Notes under the pieces: generated by a model
Database searches by the model: none
What the model was told of the DNA's origin: nothing
Seen by the model: the letters and a program-made list of their open reading frames with translations, nothing else
Source: Candidatus Korarchaeota archaeon NZ13-K
GTDB lineage: Archaea > Korarchaeota > Korarchaeia > Korarchaeales > Korarchaeaceae
Length of the DNA: 40,890 bases
Assembly (NCBI GenBank): GCA_003344655.1
Contig: MAIU01000004.1
Coordinates: forward strand, 1 to 40,890
Direction: 5' to 3'
Part shown: piece after piece, positions 1 to 8,179 of the stretch
Layout of the letters: each line of letters starts with the position of its first letter
Position numbering within the stretch: the stretch's first letter is position 1
Translations under genes and position numbers: made by a program

Positions 1-1
1 C

Positions 2-280
2 TTCAGGGGGAGGATAGCAATCATAGAGGTGAAGGTCTCCTCCAAAGAGGCCGTCTACATCCCTCCTGAGGAGATCAGGTCTATGAGATCACTCGCGGAG
101 GTCATGGGGGCCGATCCTTGGCTGGCCGTGAAGTTCACATCGGAGAGGAGGGGTAACTTTTACATGCTGAGGCTAGAAGAGGCCAGAGAGCTCAAATCAG
201 GATACAGAGTCGTGGACATCGATCTCGCGAGAGCTAAAGGGATGTCCGTCGAGGAGTTCGCGAGGGGACTCATGGCTTGA
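2..280 (+). CDS. hjc: Holliday junction resolvase Hjc, C-terminal part (5' end outside window)
   Basis: The reading frame is open from base 2, so the gene begins upstream of the window; 92 residues are visible. The visible part starts with a beta-strand reading IAIIEVKVSSKEAVYI, which matches the EVK catalytic strand of archaeal Hjc and related PD-(D/E)xK nucleases, followed by a helix, a GADPWLAVKF strand and a final region typical of the family end. Hjc cuts four-way DNA junctions as a homodimer during recombination and fork repair. The GTG at 29 lies inside the catalytic strand and is not the true start. The 3' end overlaps the convergent EndA gene by 11 bases. Family identity rests on the EVK strand and overall fit; the N-terminal Glu and Asp residues cannot be checked. 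Confidence 0.8.
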   Translation, partial: FRGRIAIIEVKVSSKEAVYIPPEEIRSMRSLAEVMGADPWLAVKFTSERRGNFYMLRLEEARELKSGYRVVDIDLARAKGMSVEEFARGLMA

Positions 281-1355
281 CCCACCTCACCTTGTAATTG
301 AGGACCTCATCCCCCGATACCAGCGAGACGACCAACTCCTTCCTGACGGATGTGGCGAGCCTTCCAGCTCTTATGAGATCGACGGGTCTTATCCTACCAT
401 CCAAAGAATCGGCTATGCAGAGATAGGGGGCGTGTTCGAGGCCGGGGCCCCTCTCGTAAACTATGTAGTCCACCCCGTACTTGGAGCCCGCCTTCGGGAC
501 GTACCCGAGATCCCTCCAGTAACTGTGCACCCTCTCCTTCATCCTGGCATTGTCCCTGACCTGTGAGAATCTATCCCTGAGCTCATCCATAGTGAGTTCA
601 TCACCCCCGGGCTCCCTAACGGTCATCCTCCCCTTAGATGCCAGGTAGAGGGCCTCAACTAGGGAGAGCTGGAGGGGGGAATCGTACACCTTGAAGGGCT
701 CGGGCTTCGGGACCCCTATGGGGTGGCCCCAGAAACCCCTCGCGTAAAGCTCCCCTGCTCCCTCGAAGACCAGGACCCTATCCCCTATCAGTATCCCGGA
801 CTTGATTGGTATCTCACTGGGATCGATGCCCCTCCTTGGACTCGGAATGAACTTCTCGATGGCATAGTAGGTGACGTTCATCTCATCATCTACCACAGCC
901 AATATTAGCTCCTTCCTAAGCCTCACGGCCTTCTCTAGGGAATCTAGCAGGTAAGAGTGGGGAACGGGCTGATCCTCGGATAATGGGAGGACCAGCTGCT
1001 TGGCGGGGGCCTCGCCCACGAGCGCCCCCTTGGGGTACAACCTGAGGAAATTCGTGGCCCTCTCGTAGACGACAACCCTGTTCCTCCTCCTGAGGTCACT
1101 ATAAACGATATACTTGAGAAATCCCGAGGGATCGTTGAGAATCATGGTAAGTAGATCCTTCAAACTCAAAGATTTTCCCTCATGATTCAGTATCTCGATC
1201 CTCTGACTGAAGACGAGATGTGCGGCCTCCAGCGGATGCATCTCCAGCTCACCATTGACCAACTCCCCATATCCCTGCTTGTAAAGCCTCTCGAACCCCT
1301 CCTTAACGTATATCATACCATCCACGAGGAATCCCCTATGGGGGGCCTTGCTCAA
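270..1355 (-). CDS. endA: tRNA-splicing endonuclease EndA, double-length form
   Basis: EndA excises introns from precursor tRNAs at bulge-helix-bulge sites. The 361-residue protein holds two copies of the endonuclease fold, residues about 5-180 and 185-361, the arrangement of the Archaeoglobus-type alpha2 enzyme, which acts as a homodimer. The C-terminal repeat has the catalytic triad in the expected order: Tyr300 (in IVYERG), His308 (in EHAPYL) and Lys339 (in SVRKELV). The N-terminal repeat keeps the fold and an RKELILAVVDD strand but lacks the KYG-type catalytic loop, so it is probably structural. The gene overlaps the upstream Gfo/Idh gene by four bases, so the two are probably co-transcribed. 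Crenarchaea usually encode two separate half-size subunits, so this form is notable in a TACK-like genome. The product meets archease (8180-8593) functionally, since RtcB and archease ligate the exons. Confidence 0.93.
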   Translation of the reverse strand: MSKAPHRGFLVDGMIYVKEGFERLYKQGYGELVNGELEMHPLEAAHLVFSQRIEILNHEGKSLSLKDLLTMILNDPSGFLKYIVYSDLRRRNRVVVYERATNFLRLYPKGALVGEAPAKQLVLPLSEDQPVPHSYLLDSLEKAVRLRKELILAVVDDEMNVTYYAIEKFIPSPRRGIDPSEIPIKSGILIGDRVLVFEGAGELYARGFWGHPIGVPKPEPFKVYDSPLQLSLVEALYLASKGRMTVREPGGDELTMDELRDRFSQVRDNARMKERVHSYWRDLGYVPKAGSKYGVDYIVYERGPGLEHAPYLCIADSLDGRIRPVDLIRAGRLATSVRKELVVSLVSGDEVLNYKVRWVKP

Positions 1356-2296
1356 GCGATCACCCTCTCCTCCTTAGCATCAAATATCGTGCTGAGGACG
1401 TCCTCAGCGAACTTGAAGCTGAATTCAGGCTCCCTTCCCTCCTTGACACTCTGGATGAAGTGGGAGAGCTCTCTGTAGAGGGGCTCCTCCCTTCTCAGCT
1501 TGGGTATGAGGACACCGTCCTCCCGATCGACCCTCAGGAACTGATCCGCATAATCCAGCGAGATGCTTCCGGAGTCACCCGTCACGGTCATCTGCCTTAT
1601 GCCCGCGGTGGTCAACCAATTCGCCTCTATCACCGTGACTACGCCGTTCCCGTAGGATGATATCAGTATGGCGAGGTCCTCTCCGTCCCCCTCATTCAAG
1701 AGCCTGGCCTTGTAGGCGTGCACCTCCCTCGGTCTACTTCCCATGAGGAAGCGGTGAACGTAGACCTCGTGGATCGCGAGATCCAAGGTGACGCCTATCC
1801 TCCAACCCAGCATCTTCTTCGCGAGCCTCCCGGCTCTCCTGGAGGAGATGGAGGAGATCCTCCCTATGAGCCCAGCATCAAGAAATTCTTTTAACTTAAT
1901 TACCGCTGGATTGAACAATTCTATGAATCCAGGCATGAAGATACCTCCTCTATTGACCAGGGAGGACAGGAGCGACAGTTCCGACCTGCTGGTGACTATG
2001 GGCTTCTCCGTGAGAACGGACAGGCCTGATTCCAATGCGACTCTGGTCACCTCGAACAGGTGCTGCGGGGTCACAGCCACGCTCACTGCATCCAATGACT
2101 CCTTGGACAGCATGCTCTCAACCGATGTGTAGTAGTTGATGTGATAAGTCTCGGCGAGCCTCCTGGCGGAGGCCTCATCCTTATCGGCCACAGCCACCAG
2201 CTTGGCATCGCCTATCGTCCTGTATACCCTAGCGTGAGCCGAGCCGAACCAACCGCACCCCACGACTCCTACTCTGACTTCCAACCGAGGTCCCAA
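1352..2296 (-). CDS. Gfo/Idh/MocA-family NAD(P)-dependent oxidoreductase
   Basis: This 314-residue protein has an N-terminal Rossmann fold with GVVGCGWFG at residues 10-18, an acidic residue after the second strand (VADKD, 36-40) and the family motif EKP at 97-99. The C-terminal half has the usual alpha/beta sheet domain with a DLAIHE segment that normally supplies the catalytic His. Members oxidise or reduce sugars, inositols, sugar acids or sugar nucleotides; the substrate cannot be told from sequence. The start is uncertain: TTG at 2296 gives 314 residues, while TTG at 2284 puts the beta-strand at the very N-terminus, as most relatives have. A minus-strand TATA-like TTTTTAA lies at 2316-2322. 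It precedes endA with a four-base overlap. Confidence 0.85.
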   Translation of the reverse strand: MGPRLEVRVGVVGCGWFGSAHARVYRTIGDAKLVAVADKDEASARRLAETYHINYYTSVESMLSKESLDAVSVAVTPQHLFEVTRVALESGLSVLTEKPIVTSRSELSLLSSLVNRGGIFMPGFIELFNPAVIKLKEFLDAGLIGRISSISSRRAGRLAKKMLGWRIGVTLDLAIHEVYVHRFLMGSRPREVHAYKARLLNEGDGEDLAILISSYGNGVVTVIEANWLTTAGIRQMTVTGDSGSISLDYADQFLRVDREDGVLIPKLRREEPLYRELSHFIQSVKEGREPEFSFKFAEDVLSTIFDAKEERVIA

Positions 2297-2298
2297 CG

Positions 2299-2333
2299 TT
2301 ATATTTTTACATGAGTTAAAAAGCGTTGGAGGT
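2299..2333. promoter_or_regulatory. Divergent promoter region, ubiA and Gfo/Idh gene
   Basis: The gap of about 45 bases holds a plus-strand TATA-like run TTATATTTTTA (2299-2309) and a minus-strand TTTTTAA (2316-2322). For the plus gene, a start site about 26 bases downstream of the TATA centre would fall near 2330, giving a short leader ending in the ribosome binding site GGAGGT (2328-2333) before ATG at 2341. Confidence 0.5.
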
Positions 2334-2340
2334 AACCTTG

Positions 2341-3195
2341 ATGGGGAAGCTCAGGGCCTATATGGAGCTCTCAAGACCCAAGAACGCGTTAATGTCGGTT
2401 CTGGGAGCTCTGACCGGATGGGTGAATTCAACCGGAGCTCTCGACTGGAGGCTCCTCCTAACGTGCGCGATCCCTCCCCTGATCCTGATGGCGGGAAACG
2501 CGGTGAACGACTACTTCGATGCTGAGGTTGATGCCATAAACAAGCCCCACAGACCCATACCGGCCGGTAAGATATCTAGGAGGGAGGCCATGAATCTCTA
2601 TGTAGCCTTCTCCATGATAGGAGTGGCTCTAAGCTCACTTTTAGGCGCCCTCGAGTTCCTTATAGCGGCAATCTTCTCATCGGCCTGGTACATCTACGCT
2701 AGGTGGCTGAAGGGCACTGGGATACCTGGGAACATTCTAGTTAGCTTAGGAGTAGCCTTCACGTTGATATTCGGATCCTTGGCGGCTGGGAACCCAACAA
2801 TTAAGGTGATCCTCTTCTCATCGATAGCCTTCACCTCTAACCTAGCTAGGGAATTTGTGAAGACCATCGAGGACCTACCCGGGGACAGGGCTCAAGGGAT
2901 AAGGACCTTAGCGGTGAGGATAGGCGTCAGGAGGACTGGATTTCTCGCATCGATTACGCTCTCAGCTGTCATGATTCTCACGCTCATACCAGCTCTCATG
3001 GGGCTGGTGGGATTACCATACATCCTGCTCTCCGTGATATCATCCCTGCCGCCGCTGACGCTGGCCGCGATCAGGTGCTGCCAGGATGATCTGGAGAGGA
3101 GGGCCGGGAGCGTGAGTAGCCTGATAAAAGTTTCCATGTTCTTGGGACTCTTGGGAATGCTCGCGGATCCCATAGTTAACGCATGGAGGGTCTAG
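2341..3195 (+). CDS. UbiA-family prenyltransferase, probable digeranylgeranylglyceryl phosphate synthase
   Basis: An integral membrane prenyltransferase of 284 residues. The first Asp-rich Mg/diphosphate site reads NAVNDYFDAEVDAINKPHR, with the HRPIPAG extension typical of the family; the second reads VKTIEDLPGDRAQG. About eight hydrophobic helices surround these loops. In Archaea the common member of this type adds the second geranylgeranyl chain to geranylgeranylglyceryl phosphate in ether-lipid synthesis; other archaeal UbiA proteins act in quinone or heme pathways, so the exact substrate is inferred. ATG at 2341 is chosen over an in-frame TTG at 2326 because GGAGGT sits seven bases before the ATG and overlaps the TTG. 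The gene is monocistronic and ends 54 bases before the convergent CBS operon. Confidence 0.85.
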   Translation: MGKLRAYMELSRPKNALMSVLGALTGWVNSTGALDWRLLLTCAIPPLILMAGNAVNDYFDAEVDAINKPHRPIPAGKISRREAMNLYVAFSMIGVALSSLLGALEFLIAAIFSSAWYIYARWLKGTGIPGNILVSLGVAFTLIFGSLAAGNPTIKVILFSSIAFTSNLAREFVKTIEDLPGDRAQGIRTLAVRIGVRRTGFLASITLSAVMILTLIPALMGLVGLPYILLSVISSLPPLTLAAIRCCQDDLERRAGSVSSLIKVSMFLGLLGMLADPIVNAWRV

Positions 3196-3249
3196 GTCCC
3201 TCAACGCGTTGATGGATCCGCAGGACTAAGCTATATCTCAGCCAGACCA

Positions 3250-4050
3250 TCAAAGAAGAGATCTGAGGAGGCTCCTCCTCTCAATGACACCGATGACCTT
3301 CTCATTGGCGTCTGTGACCGGTAGGGCCGGCAGCCCGGTGTTTAAGATGACGTCCTTGATGGTCCTAATGTCATCGCTCATCGTCAGCTTGTGTGGCGAT
3401 TCCATCATCACGTCCTCCACTATGATCCTCCTGGCCACGTCATCCATGTAAGTGGCCTCTACTCTATCTCTCAACTCAAAGAACGCCTTCGCCAGGATCA
3501 TCTCAGTCAGTAGACCTACCAGCCTTCCGGAATCCACCACAGGAAGTATTCTGGCCATTCTCTCAAGCATCAATGTTCTGGCGTGAACTATCCTCTCATT
3601 AGGCATTATCCTTGGGTGATCCCTCCTCAGGAAAGTGGAAGGATCTCCTTGGGGATCGCCATGCCTCAGGAGATCGCTCTCCGTGATCAAACCTATGAGT
3701 CTCCCATCGTTCAGCACGGGAAGGGCGCCTATTCCCCTTTCCAGCATCAACCTGATCGCCTCAAAGGCGCTCGCATCAGGTCCCACCGTTATGGGGGGTT
3801 CCGACATCAGGGCGCTCACGTAAATCCTCCTAGCTGGGATCCTCTCGAAGCGGGAGGAGCCCAGACCATCCATGAGGTCTCTCGAACTCAGAACCCCCAC
3901 TAGCCTGTCAGATGATGTGACCAGGAGGTGACTTATCCTATTCCTCTCCATGACCTCCAGCGCTCTCTCCACGGGCTCATCCTTGTCTATCGTCACAAGC
4001 TCCCTCACCATCAGATCCGAGACCCTCGCATTACGAAGCACGGGAGACAC
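3250..4050 (-). CDS. Four-CBS-domain protein (last gene of the NEMF/CBS operon)
   Basis: The 266-residue protein consists of four CBS repeats (about residues 9-60, 78-132, 140-190 and 208-266) and nothing else. Each repeat ends in a recognisable VGVLSSRDL, IGLITESDL, VGLLTEMIL or IGVIERRSL segment, the place where CBS pairs bind the ribose-phosphate of adenosine ligands. CBS pairs (Bateman modules) usually sense AMP, ATP, SAM, NAD or similar compounds; with no effector domain attached, this protein may act on a partner. The GTG start at 4050 lies inside the upstream CBS gene (20-base overlap) and follows GGTGAGGG, which supports translational coupling. Ligand and partner are unknown. Confidence 0.88.
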   Translation of the reverse strand: MSPVLRNARVSDLMVRELVTIDKDEPVERALEVMERNRISHLLVTSSDRLVGVLSSRDLMDGLGSSRFERIPARRIYVSALMSEPPITVGPDASAFEAIRLMLERGIGALPVLNDGRLIGLITESDLLRHGDPQGDPSTFLRRDHPRIMPNERIVHARTLMLERMARILPVVDSGRLVGLLTEMILAKAFFELRDRVEATYMDDVARRIIVEDVMMESPHKLTMSDDIRTIKDVILNTGLPALPVTDANEKVIGVIERRSLLRSLL

Positions 4051-4867
4051 CCCTCACCACCTCCTTCTTATCCACAACCCCTAGCATCCTCTCCCCATCG
4101 AAGACAGGCACGGCGGGAAGGCCCCACTCAAGCATGAACCTGGCGGCCTTGCTGGCATCATCCTCCGGCGTCACCCTGATCCTCAGCTCCTTCATGATGC
4201 TGCTGGCGGTGCTGACCCTGGCATTGAGAACGACCCTCCTGCCCACCCTCGAGGGTATTAGCACGTACCTCCTCGCCAGCTCAGGAACCCAGAGAGCAAG
4301 CTCACCCTCGGATATAATCCCATCGTACCTTCCATCCGGTCCTGAGACGAGCACAACCCTATAACCGCTTGCTATGAGCCTGGCCACCTTCTTTATGTTT
4401 GTATCGTACCTGACGACCCCGTACCTATCGCTCAGGAGGTCCCTAGCTCTGTACAGGCCCTTCATGTTCTCCTCGAAGAACCTGGTCACATCAGTCTCTG
4501 AGATGATCCCGATCAGCCTAGAGTCCTCCACCACGGGCAGGCCACCTATGCCCCTCTCCGCCATCATCCTGGCAGCGGAGGGGATCGATTCCTCGGGTCC
4601 CACGGTCACGGGATCCCTCGTCATGAACCTCCCGACCAAGGAGCTCTCGGGATCCCTCCACCTCCAAGGGGCGCCCCTCCTGGCTAGGGCCCTCGCGATG
4701 TCCGTGGCTGTTATGACACCGACCACCCTCTCGCCCTCAACGACCACGAGCCTCCTGACCCTTCTCTCCAGCATGAGGTTCCTGGCTTTCCCTATCGTGT
4801 CTGAGGGGGAGACTGCGAGGACTTCCTCCGTCATGTAGTCCCTGACCTTATCCCCCAAAGGCGGCAC
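4031..4867 (-). CDS. Four-CBS-domain protein
   Basis: A 278-residue protein of four CBS repeats, at about residues 8-62, 78-134, 142-196 and 222-276. Repeats one and two are canonical (VGVITATDI, IGIISETDV). Repeat three is divergent (YDGIISEGEL) and lacks the usual first motif, so the second Bateman pair may have a different or no ligand. It has no attached enzyme or DNA-binding domain. A GTG start at 4867 follows the stop of the two-CBS gene by three bases, with TAGGGGG as the likely ribosome binding site. It is a paralogue of the proteins at 3250-4050 and 4871-5359, and probably arose by local duplication. Confidence 0.88.
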   Translation of the reverse strand: MPPLGDKVRDYMTEEVLAVSPSDTIGKARNLMLERRVRRLVVVEGERVVGVITATDIARALARRGAPWRWRDPESSLVGRFMTRDPVTVGPEESIPSAARMMAERGIGGLPVVEDSRLIGIISETDVTRFFEENMKGLYRARDLLSDRYGVVRYDTNIKKVARLIASGYRVVLVSGPDGRYDGIISEGELALWVPELARRYVLIPSRVGRRVVLNARVSTASSIMKELRIRVTPEDDASKAARFMLEWGLPAVPVFDGERMLGVVDKKEVVRGVSRAS

Positions 4868-4870
4868 CCC

Positions 4871-5359
4871 CTAAACGAGCCCCCACCTTCCCCTGGATTG
4901 GGCTATCCTGAGCTCCTGGAGCAGGATGAACCATATGTGCGGGGCAACCTTGAGTATGTCCCGGGAGGAGACTATGCCGACCACCTTCCCATCGTAATTC
5001 ACCACGATGAGCCTCCTGATGTTGTTCTCTATCATTACCCTGGCGGCCTCATCTATGTCAGCGTTATCCCTTATCGTTATTGGATTCTCAGTCATTATCT
5101 CGGATACCCTGGCCTCCTCAGGCCTCCTCCCATCCTCCATCGCGATATACCTGGTTATGAGATCCCTCTCCGTCACTATGCCCTTTAGCTCTCCCTCTTC
5201 CATGACGACAACAGATCCTATGTTGTGCTCCTTCATCAGCTTGGCGGCCTCGTAGACAGTTCCCTCCGGCCTCATGGTTATTATGTTCCTGTTCATTATC
5301 TCGGATACCTTCATCCTTATCCTTAACTCCTCCTCCCTCTCAGGTATCAACGACCACAT
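4871..5359 (-). CDS. Two-CBS-domain protein
   Basis: A 162-residue protein with one Bateman pair: CBS1 at about residues 17-72 (starting VSEIMNRNIITM, ending KGIVTERDL) and CBS2 at about 84-138 (starting VSEIMTENPITI, ending VGIVSSRDI). Both repeats keep the Asp of the ribose-binding G-h-h-T/S-x-x-D motif, so ligand binding looks intact. The C-terminus is a short amphipathic tail with no known domain. It lies six bases after the stop of the NEMF gene, with GGAG just before the ATG, so it is clearly in the same transcript. It is the most canonical of the three CBS paralogues here. Confidence 0.9.
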   Translation of the reverse strand: MWSLIPEREEELRIRMKVSEIMNRNIITMRPEGTVYEAAKLMKEHNIGSVVVMEEGELKGIVTERDLITRYIAMEDGRRPEEARVSEIMTENPITIRDNADIDEAARVMIENNIRRLIVVNYDGKVVGIVSSRDILKVAPHIWFILLQELRIAQSRGRWGLV

Positions 5360-5365
5360 TCTCCA

Positions 5366-7243
5366 TCACTCCTCTAACTCCACCCTCCCGGGGGGCATCG
5401 ACCTGACTATCTCCTCCACTCCCAACTCATCGACTAGGGGTTCAGGGGAGCCGCTTATTTTAACGTTTCGCTCCAGGCAGCTCGCTAGTTTATTTTTTAT
5501 CCTAATCGCGGCCTCCTCCTTGCTCATGGATCCGGGCCTTATCCTCACCGAGCAGATGAAGGGAGCGTCGGGCGGGGCTGACGTTAGCTTGAGACCGTCT
5601 GGGGTCTCCTGAAGACCGACGGCGAGCTCCAGTTTAACCCTCAGGTAGTTCCTCTCCCCGCTTATGTAGAAGCTCCCCCTAGGGAGGTACATCCCGGGAG
5701 GGGCGTGCTTGGAGACCTGACTCCCTCTCACGTAGTAGACGTCCGCGTGGGAGAACCCCTCCCTCCAGGCTCTGGAGAAGGATGCTGCAGCAACGGCCGC
5801 CTGCTCTATCGATTTTCGATCCGGTTCGGCTCCGCCTGTCTTCAGGACAACGACTGCCCCTCCCGGCATGTCGACGTGAAAGAAGAGGTCATCATCGCTC
5901 ATGTACCTATTCACTATCTCCGAGTTTGTCTGAGCATCCCTGCCGCAGATCACCAACAGCTTGGAGGATGTGTAGAACCACCTGAACCTCTCGTACCATC
6001 TAACCCTCCTCCTGGGCCTCGGCTCCAACCTCAGGAGCTCCCTCTCAGCAGAGGACCTCATGGATCTGAGCCTCTCCTCGAGCTGTGATATCGCCTGATC
6101 TACCCTGGAAGCCTTTTCCCTCATCTTCTTCGCCTTATTGTAATAATCAGCGGCATTCTCTGATGCGGACCTCCTCAGGTCAAGCTCGATCTCCTCCCCA
6201 TCGAATATCGCGATAACCTTGCCCGACCTCCTATCTATAGACTTGACTCCTCCGGAGGAGCCTCCGGCCCTCAAGATCGCCAAGAGATCATCTATCTCAT
6301 GCAAGTGCATCATTATCAAATCCCCTATCCTCTTGAATCTCTCATAGGAGCTCAGGTATTCGCTCTTCAGGGACAGCTGCCTCTCGATCTCCCTCTCCAA
6401 GGAAGTCACCCTCCTGTCCTCGGGGAGGGATCTCTTGGATAGGTAGTAGCTCTCCACGGCATCTGAGAATGTCTCAACGCGCCTGATCTCGAGGGCCAGA
6501 CTTTTTAGCGGAAAGGCCGAGTACTCGACGATTTCCCCATCCCTCAAGTAAACGGAGGGCTCGGTTTCCCTGCTGAGGAGCTCTGATATCAATCGGGCGA
6601 TCGCGCCTGGACCCACGTCGGAGATCCTCGATTCGGCCCCGCAGCCCAGCATCGAGAGGGCCTCATCTAGGTAAGGCGGTCCCAAACCGAATGATATCAT
6701 CACCTTGGAGACCCTCTCATCTCTCGGAAGCTGCTCTATCGCTCTTAAGATGCTATCCTCGGATAGGTCATCCAGCTCAGGACCCCTGGCGGGTGGTGGT
6801 TTGTAGGTGACTCCGGCCCTTAACTCCCTGTCCCTGTACTCGGCCCTGCGGAGCGTGGCCAGTATCACGTCACCCGAGAGCAGGATAACGTTTCCACCAC
6901 CGAAGAGCTCTATCAGGAGCTTAAGGTCGTTTTTAGAGAACTCCAGGATCAGTATTCTCTCCAAACCCATCTGGGAGATCCTCTCCACCCTAGCGTTCTC
7001 CAGGTGCTTCCTGAGGACCATCGCGAAGGGGGAGGGGACCTGGGGCTTGCTCCACCTCAGCCTCGTCAGGAAGAGGGCGCCCCTGACATCTATGAGGAGC
7101 TCCCTCCTTCCCTCCCTCTCCGGATGGAACGTGAGTGAGAGCGTATTTCCGTCCATGCTGTAGAATTTCTTCACAAAAGTCTCCTCAATAAGCTTAAGTT
7201 CTCCAACCATATGCAGGAGATCCAAGCCAGTCATACCCCTCAT
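5366..7243 (-). CDS. NFACT/NEMF-family protein (archaeal Rqc2/NEMF/RqcH relative)
   Basis: This 625-residue protein has the three parts of the family: NFACT-N (about 1-220, with the GGGNVILL strand and a helix-hairpin-helix region), a long coiled coil (about 270-410) and NFACT-R (about 415-525, with RWYERFRWFYTSS, ICGRDAQTNSEIV and DDLFFHVDMPGGAVVV). The family binds stalled 60S/50S subunits carrying peptidyl-tRNA and, in bacteria and eukaryotes, adds C-terminal tails for quality control; archaeal members are assigned by homology. The DR-type motif of the catalytic NFACT-N core is not obvious here. ATG at 7243 is chosen because GGGGGAG precedes it; ATG at 7234 and a longer form to 7270 are alternatives. 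It heads an operon with three CBS genes. Confidence 0.85.
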   Translation of the reverse strand: MRGMTGLDLLHMVGELKLIEETFVKKFYSMDGNTLSLTFHPEREGRRELLIDVRGALFLTRLRWSKPQVPSPFAMVLRKHLENARVERISQMGLERILILEFSKNDLKLLIELFGGGNVILLSGDVILATLRRAEYRDRELRAGVTYKPPPARGPELDDLSEDSILRAIEQLPRDERVSKVMISFGLGPPYLDEALSMLGCGAESRISDVGPGAIARLISELLSRETEPSVYLRDGEIVEYSAFPLKSLALEIRRVETFSDAVESYYLSKRSLPEDRRVTSLEREIERQLSLKSEYLSSYERFKRIGDLIMMHLHEIDDLLAILRAGGSSGGVKSIDRRSGKVIAIFDGEEIELDLRRSASENAADYYNKAKKMREKASRVDQAISQLEERLRSMRSSAERELLRLEPRPRRRVRWYERFRWFYTSSKLLVICGRDAQTNSEIVNRYMSDDDLFFHVDMPGGAVVVLKTGGAEPDRKSIEQAAVAAASFSRAWREGFSHADVYYVRGSQVSKHAPPGMYLPRGSFYISGERNYLRVKLELAVGLQETPDGLKLTSAPPDAPFICSVRIRPGSMSKEEAAIRIKNKLASCLERNVKISGSPEPLVDELGVEEIVRSMPPGRVELEE

Positions 7244-7275
7244 CTTCCCTCTCCCCCAGCTCCAGGGCATCCCAA

Positions 7276-7286
7276 CGTTTATTATA
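7276..7286. promoter_or_regulatory. Shared TATA element between the NEMF operon and the membrane-protein gene
   Basis: The AT run TTTATTATATT is readable as a TATA box on both strands. Its centre (about 7281) is 26 bases before ATG 7307 on the plus strand, which predicts a leaderless transcript. It is about 38 bases from ATG 7243 on the minus strand, leaving a short leader with the GGGGGAG ribosome binding site. Confidence 0.5.
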
Positions 7287-7306
7287 TTGCGATGGGTCGC
7301 TGCCCG

Positions 7307-8176
7307 ATGAGACCTAAGTACAAGGTCTACGGCTTCAGACTGCTGGCATCTCTCATCGTGGGACTCCTGAACGGGCTGCTGAGGGTGGATCCATCCGTGG
7401 GGCTGCTCTCCTTCATCTTCGCATACTTCCTGGTCACACCGATGTCACTGAGGATATGGAGGGAGGAGCTGAAGGGGACGGGACTTATGGATCTCTACAA
7501 GGAGGCGATTGGCGCATCCATTTTGGTTCTGATCCTGACCTGGTCCCTTGCGATGAGCTTCACCGGATACGGGGTGGCCGTTTATGTAGTCAGAGCTAAG
7601 GGTAGTGGGATATACCCTATAGAGACGCAGGATGGTAGGATTCTGCCCCCCAATAATGAGGAGCTCTTCGGCTACAATGCAGTCTCACTTAACATCTCCG
7701 GCGGCGCGCTGAGGGGAGCCAAGGTGGGTGTGTGCTTGGAGGGCGAGGGGAACATCTCCCTCAGGATGGGAGACTACGACCTATCAATCAGGGGGGAAGA
7801 ACTCACGGTGAGGATGCGGCTGAATTTATCCAAGAGTGAGGAGAGGGATCTCCTAAAGAAGATCTTCGGAAACCTCACTCTCTACAGGAACGGGACGTTG
7901 GTGCTGAACGGGTCGAGCTTTCCCCCGGAAACCACTAGATACTTGGAGCTCGGTGCCTCCCACCTGAATATAACTCATAGAGGAATTTACATAGTCGAAT
8001 TGGAGCTCAGGACCACCTTGAAATCCCGAATGGAGTTCCCAGCTAACCTGCTCCTGAGTGAGGTCAGGAAGGAGGGCTCTCAGCTCTGCGTATTCGACGC
8101 CAAGGAGGTGAGGGTGGGGAGGAGGAGCCTCAATGTAAGGGATAGGTACTATGTGGTGGTCCTAGCAGAGGGATAG
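7307..8176 (+). CDS. Membrane protein with N-terminal transmembrane helices and extracellular domain
   Basis: I do not recognise this family with confidence. The 289-residue product begins with a basic MRPKYKVYG segment, then three hydrophobic helices (about residues 9-27, 29-48 and 63-87) with a short loop RVDPSVGL between the first two. After that comes a soluble domain of about 200 residues rich in beta strands and in NxS/T sites (NIS, NLS, NLT, NGT, NGS, NIT), which would lie outside the cell. The first two helices and tight loop loosely recall EMC6-like archaeal membrane proteins, but this is weak. ATG 7307 is preferred over ATG 7292 because it lies 26 bases after a TATA-like element, as expected for a leaderless archaeal mRNA. 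The archease gene follows after three bases, so the two are co-transcribed. Confidence 0.6.
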   Translation: MRPKYKVYGFRLLASLIVGLLNGLLRVDPSVGLLSFIFAYFLVTPMSLRIWREELKGTGLMDLYKEAIGASILVLILTWSLAMSFTGYGVAVYVVRAKGSGIYPIETQDGRILPPNNEELFGYNAVSLNISGGALRGAKVGVCLEGEGNISLRMGDYDLSIRGEELTVRMRLNLSKSEERDLLKKIFGNLTLYRNGTLVLNGSSFPPETTRYLELGASHLNITHRGIYIVELELRTTLKSRMEFPANLLLSEVRKEGSQLCVFDAKEVRVGRRSLNVRDRYYVVVLAEG

Positions 8177-8179
8177 GAG

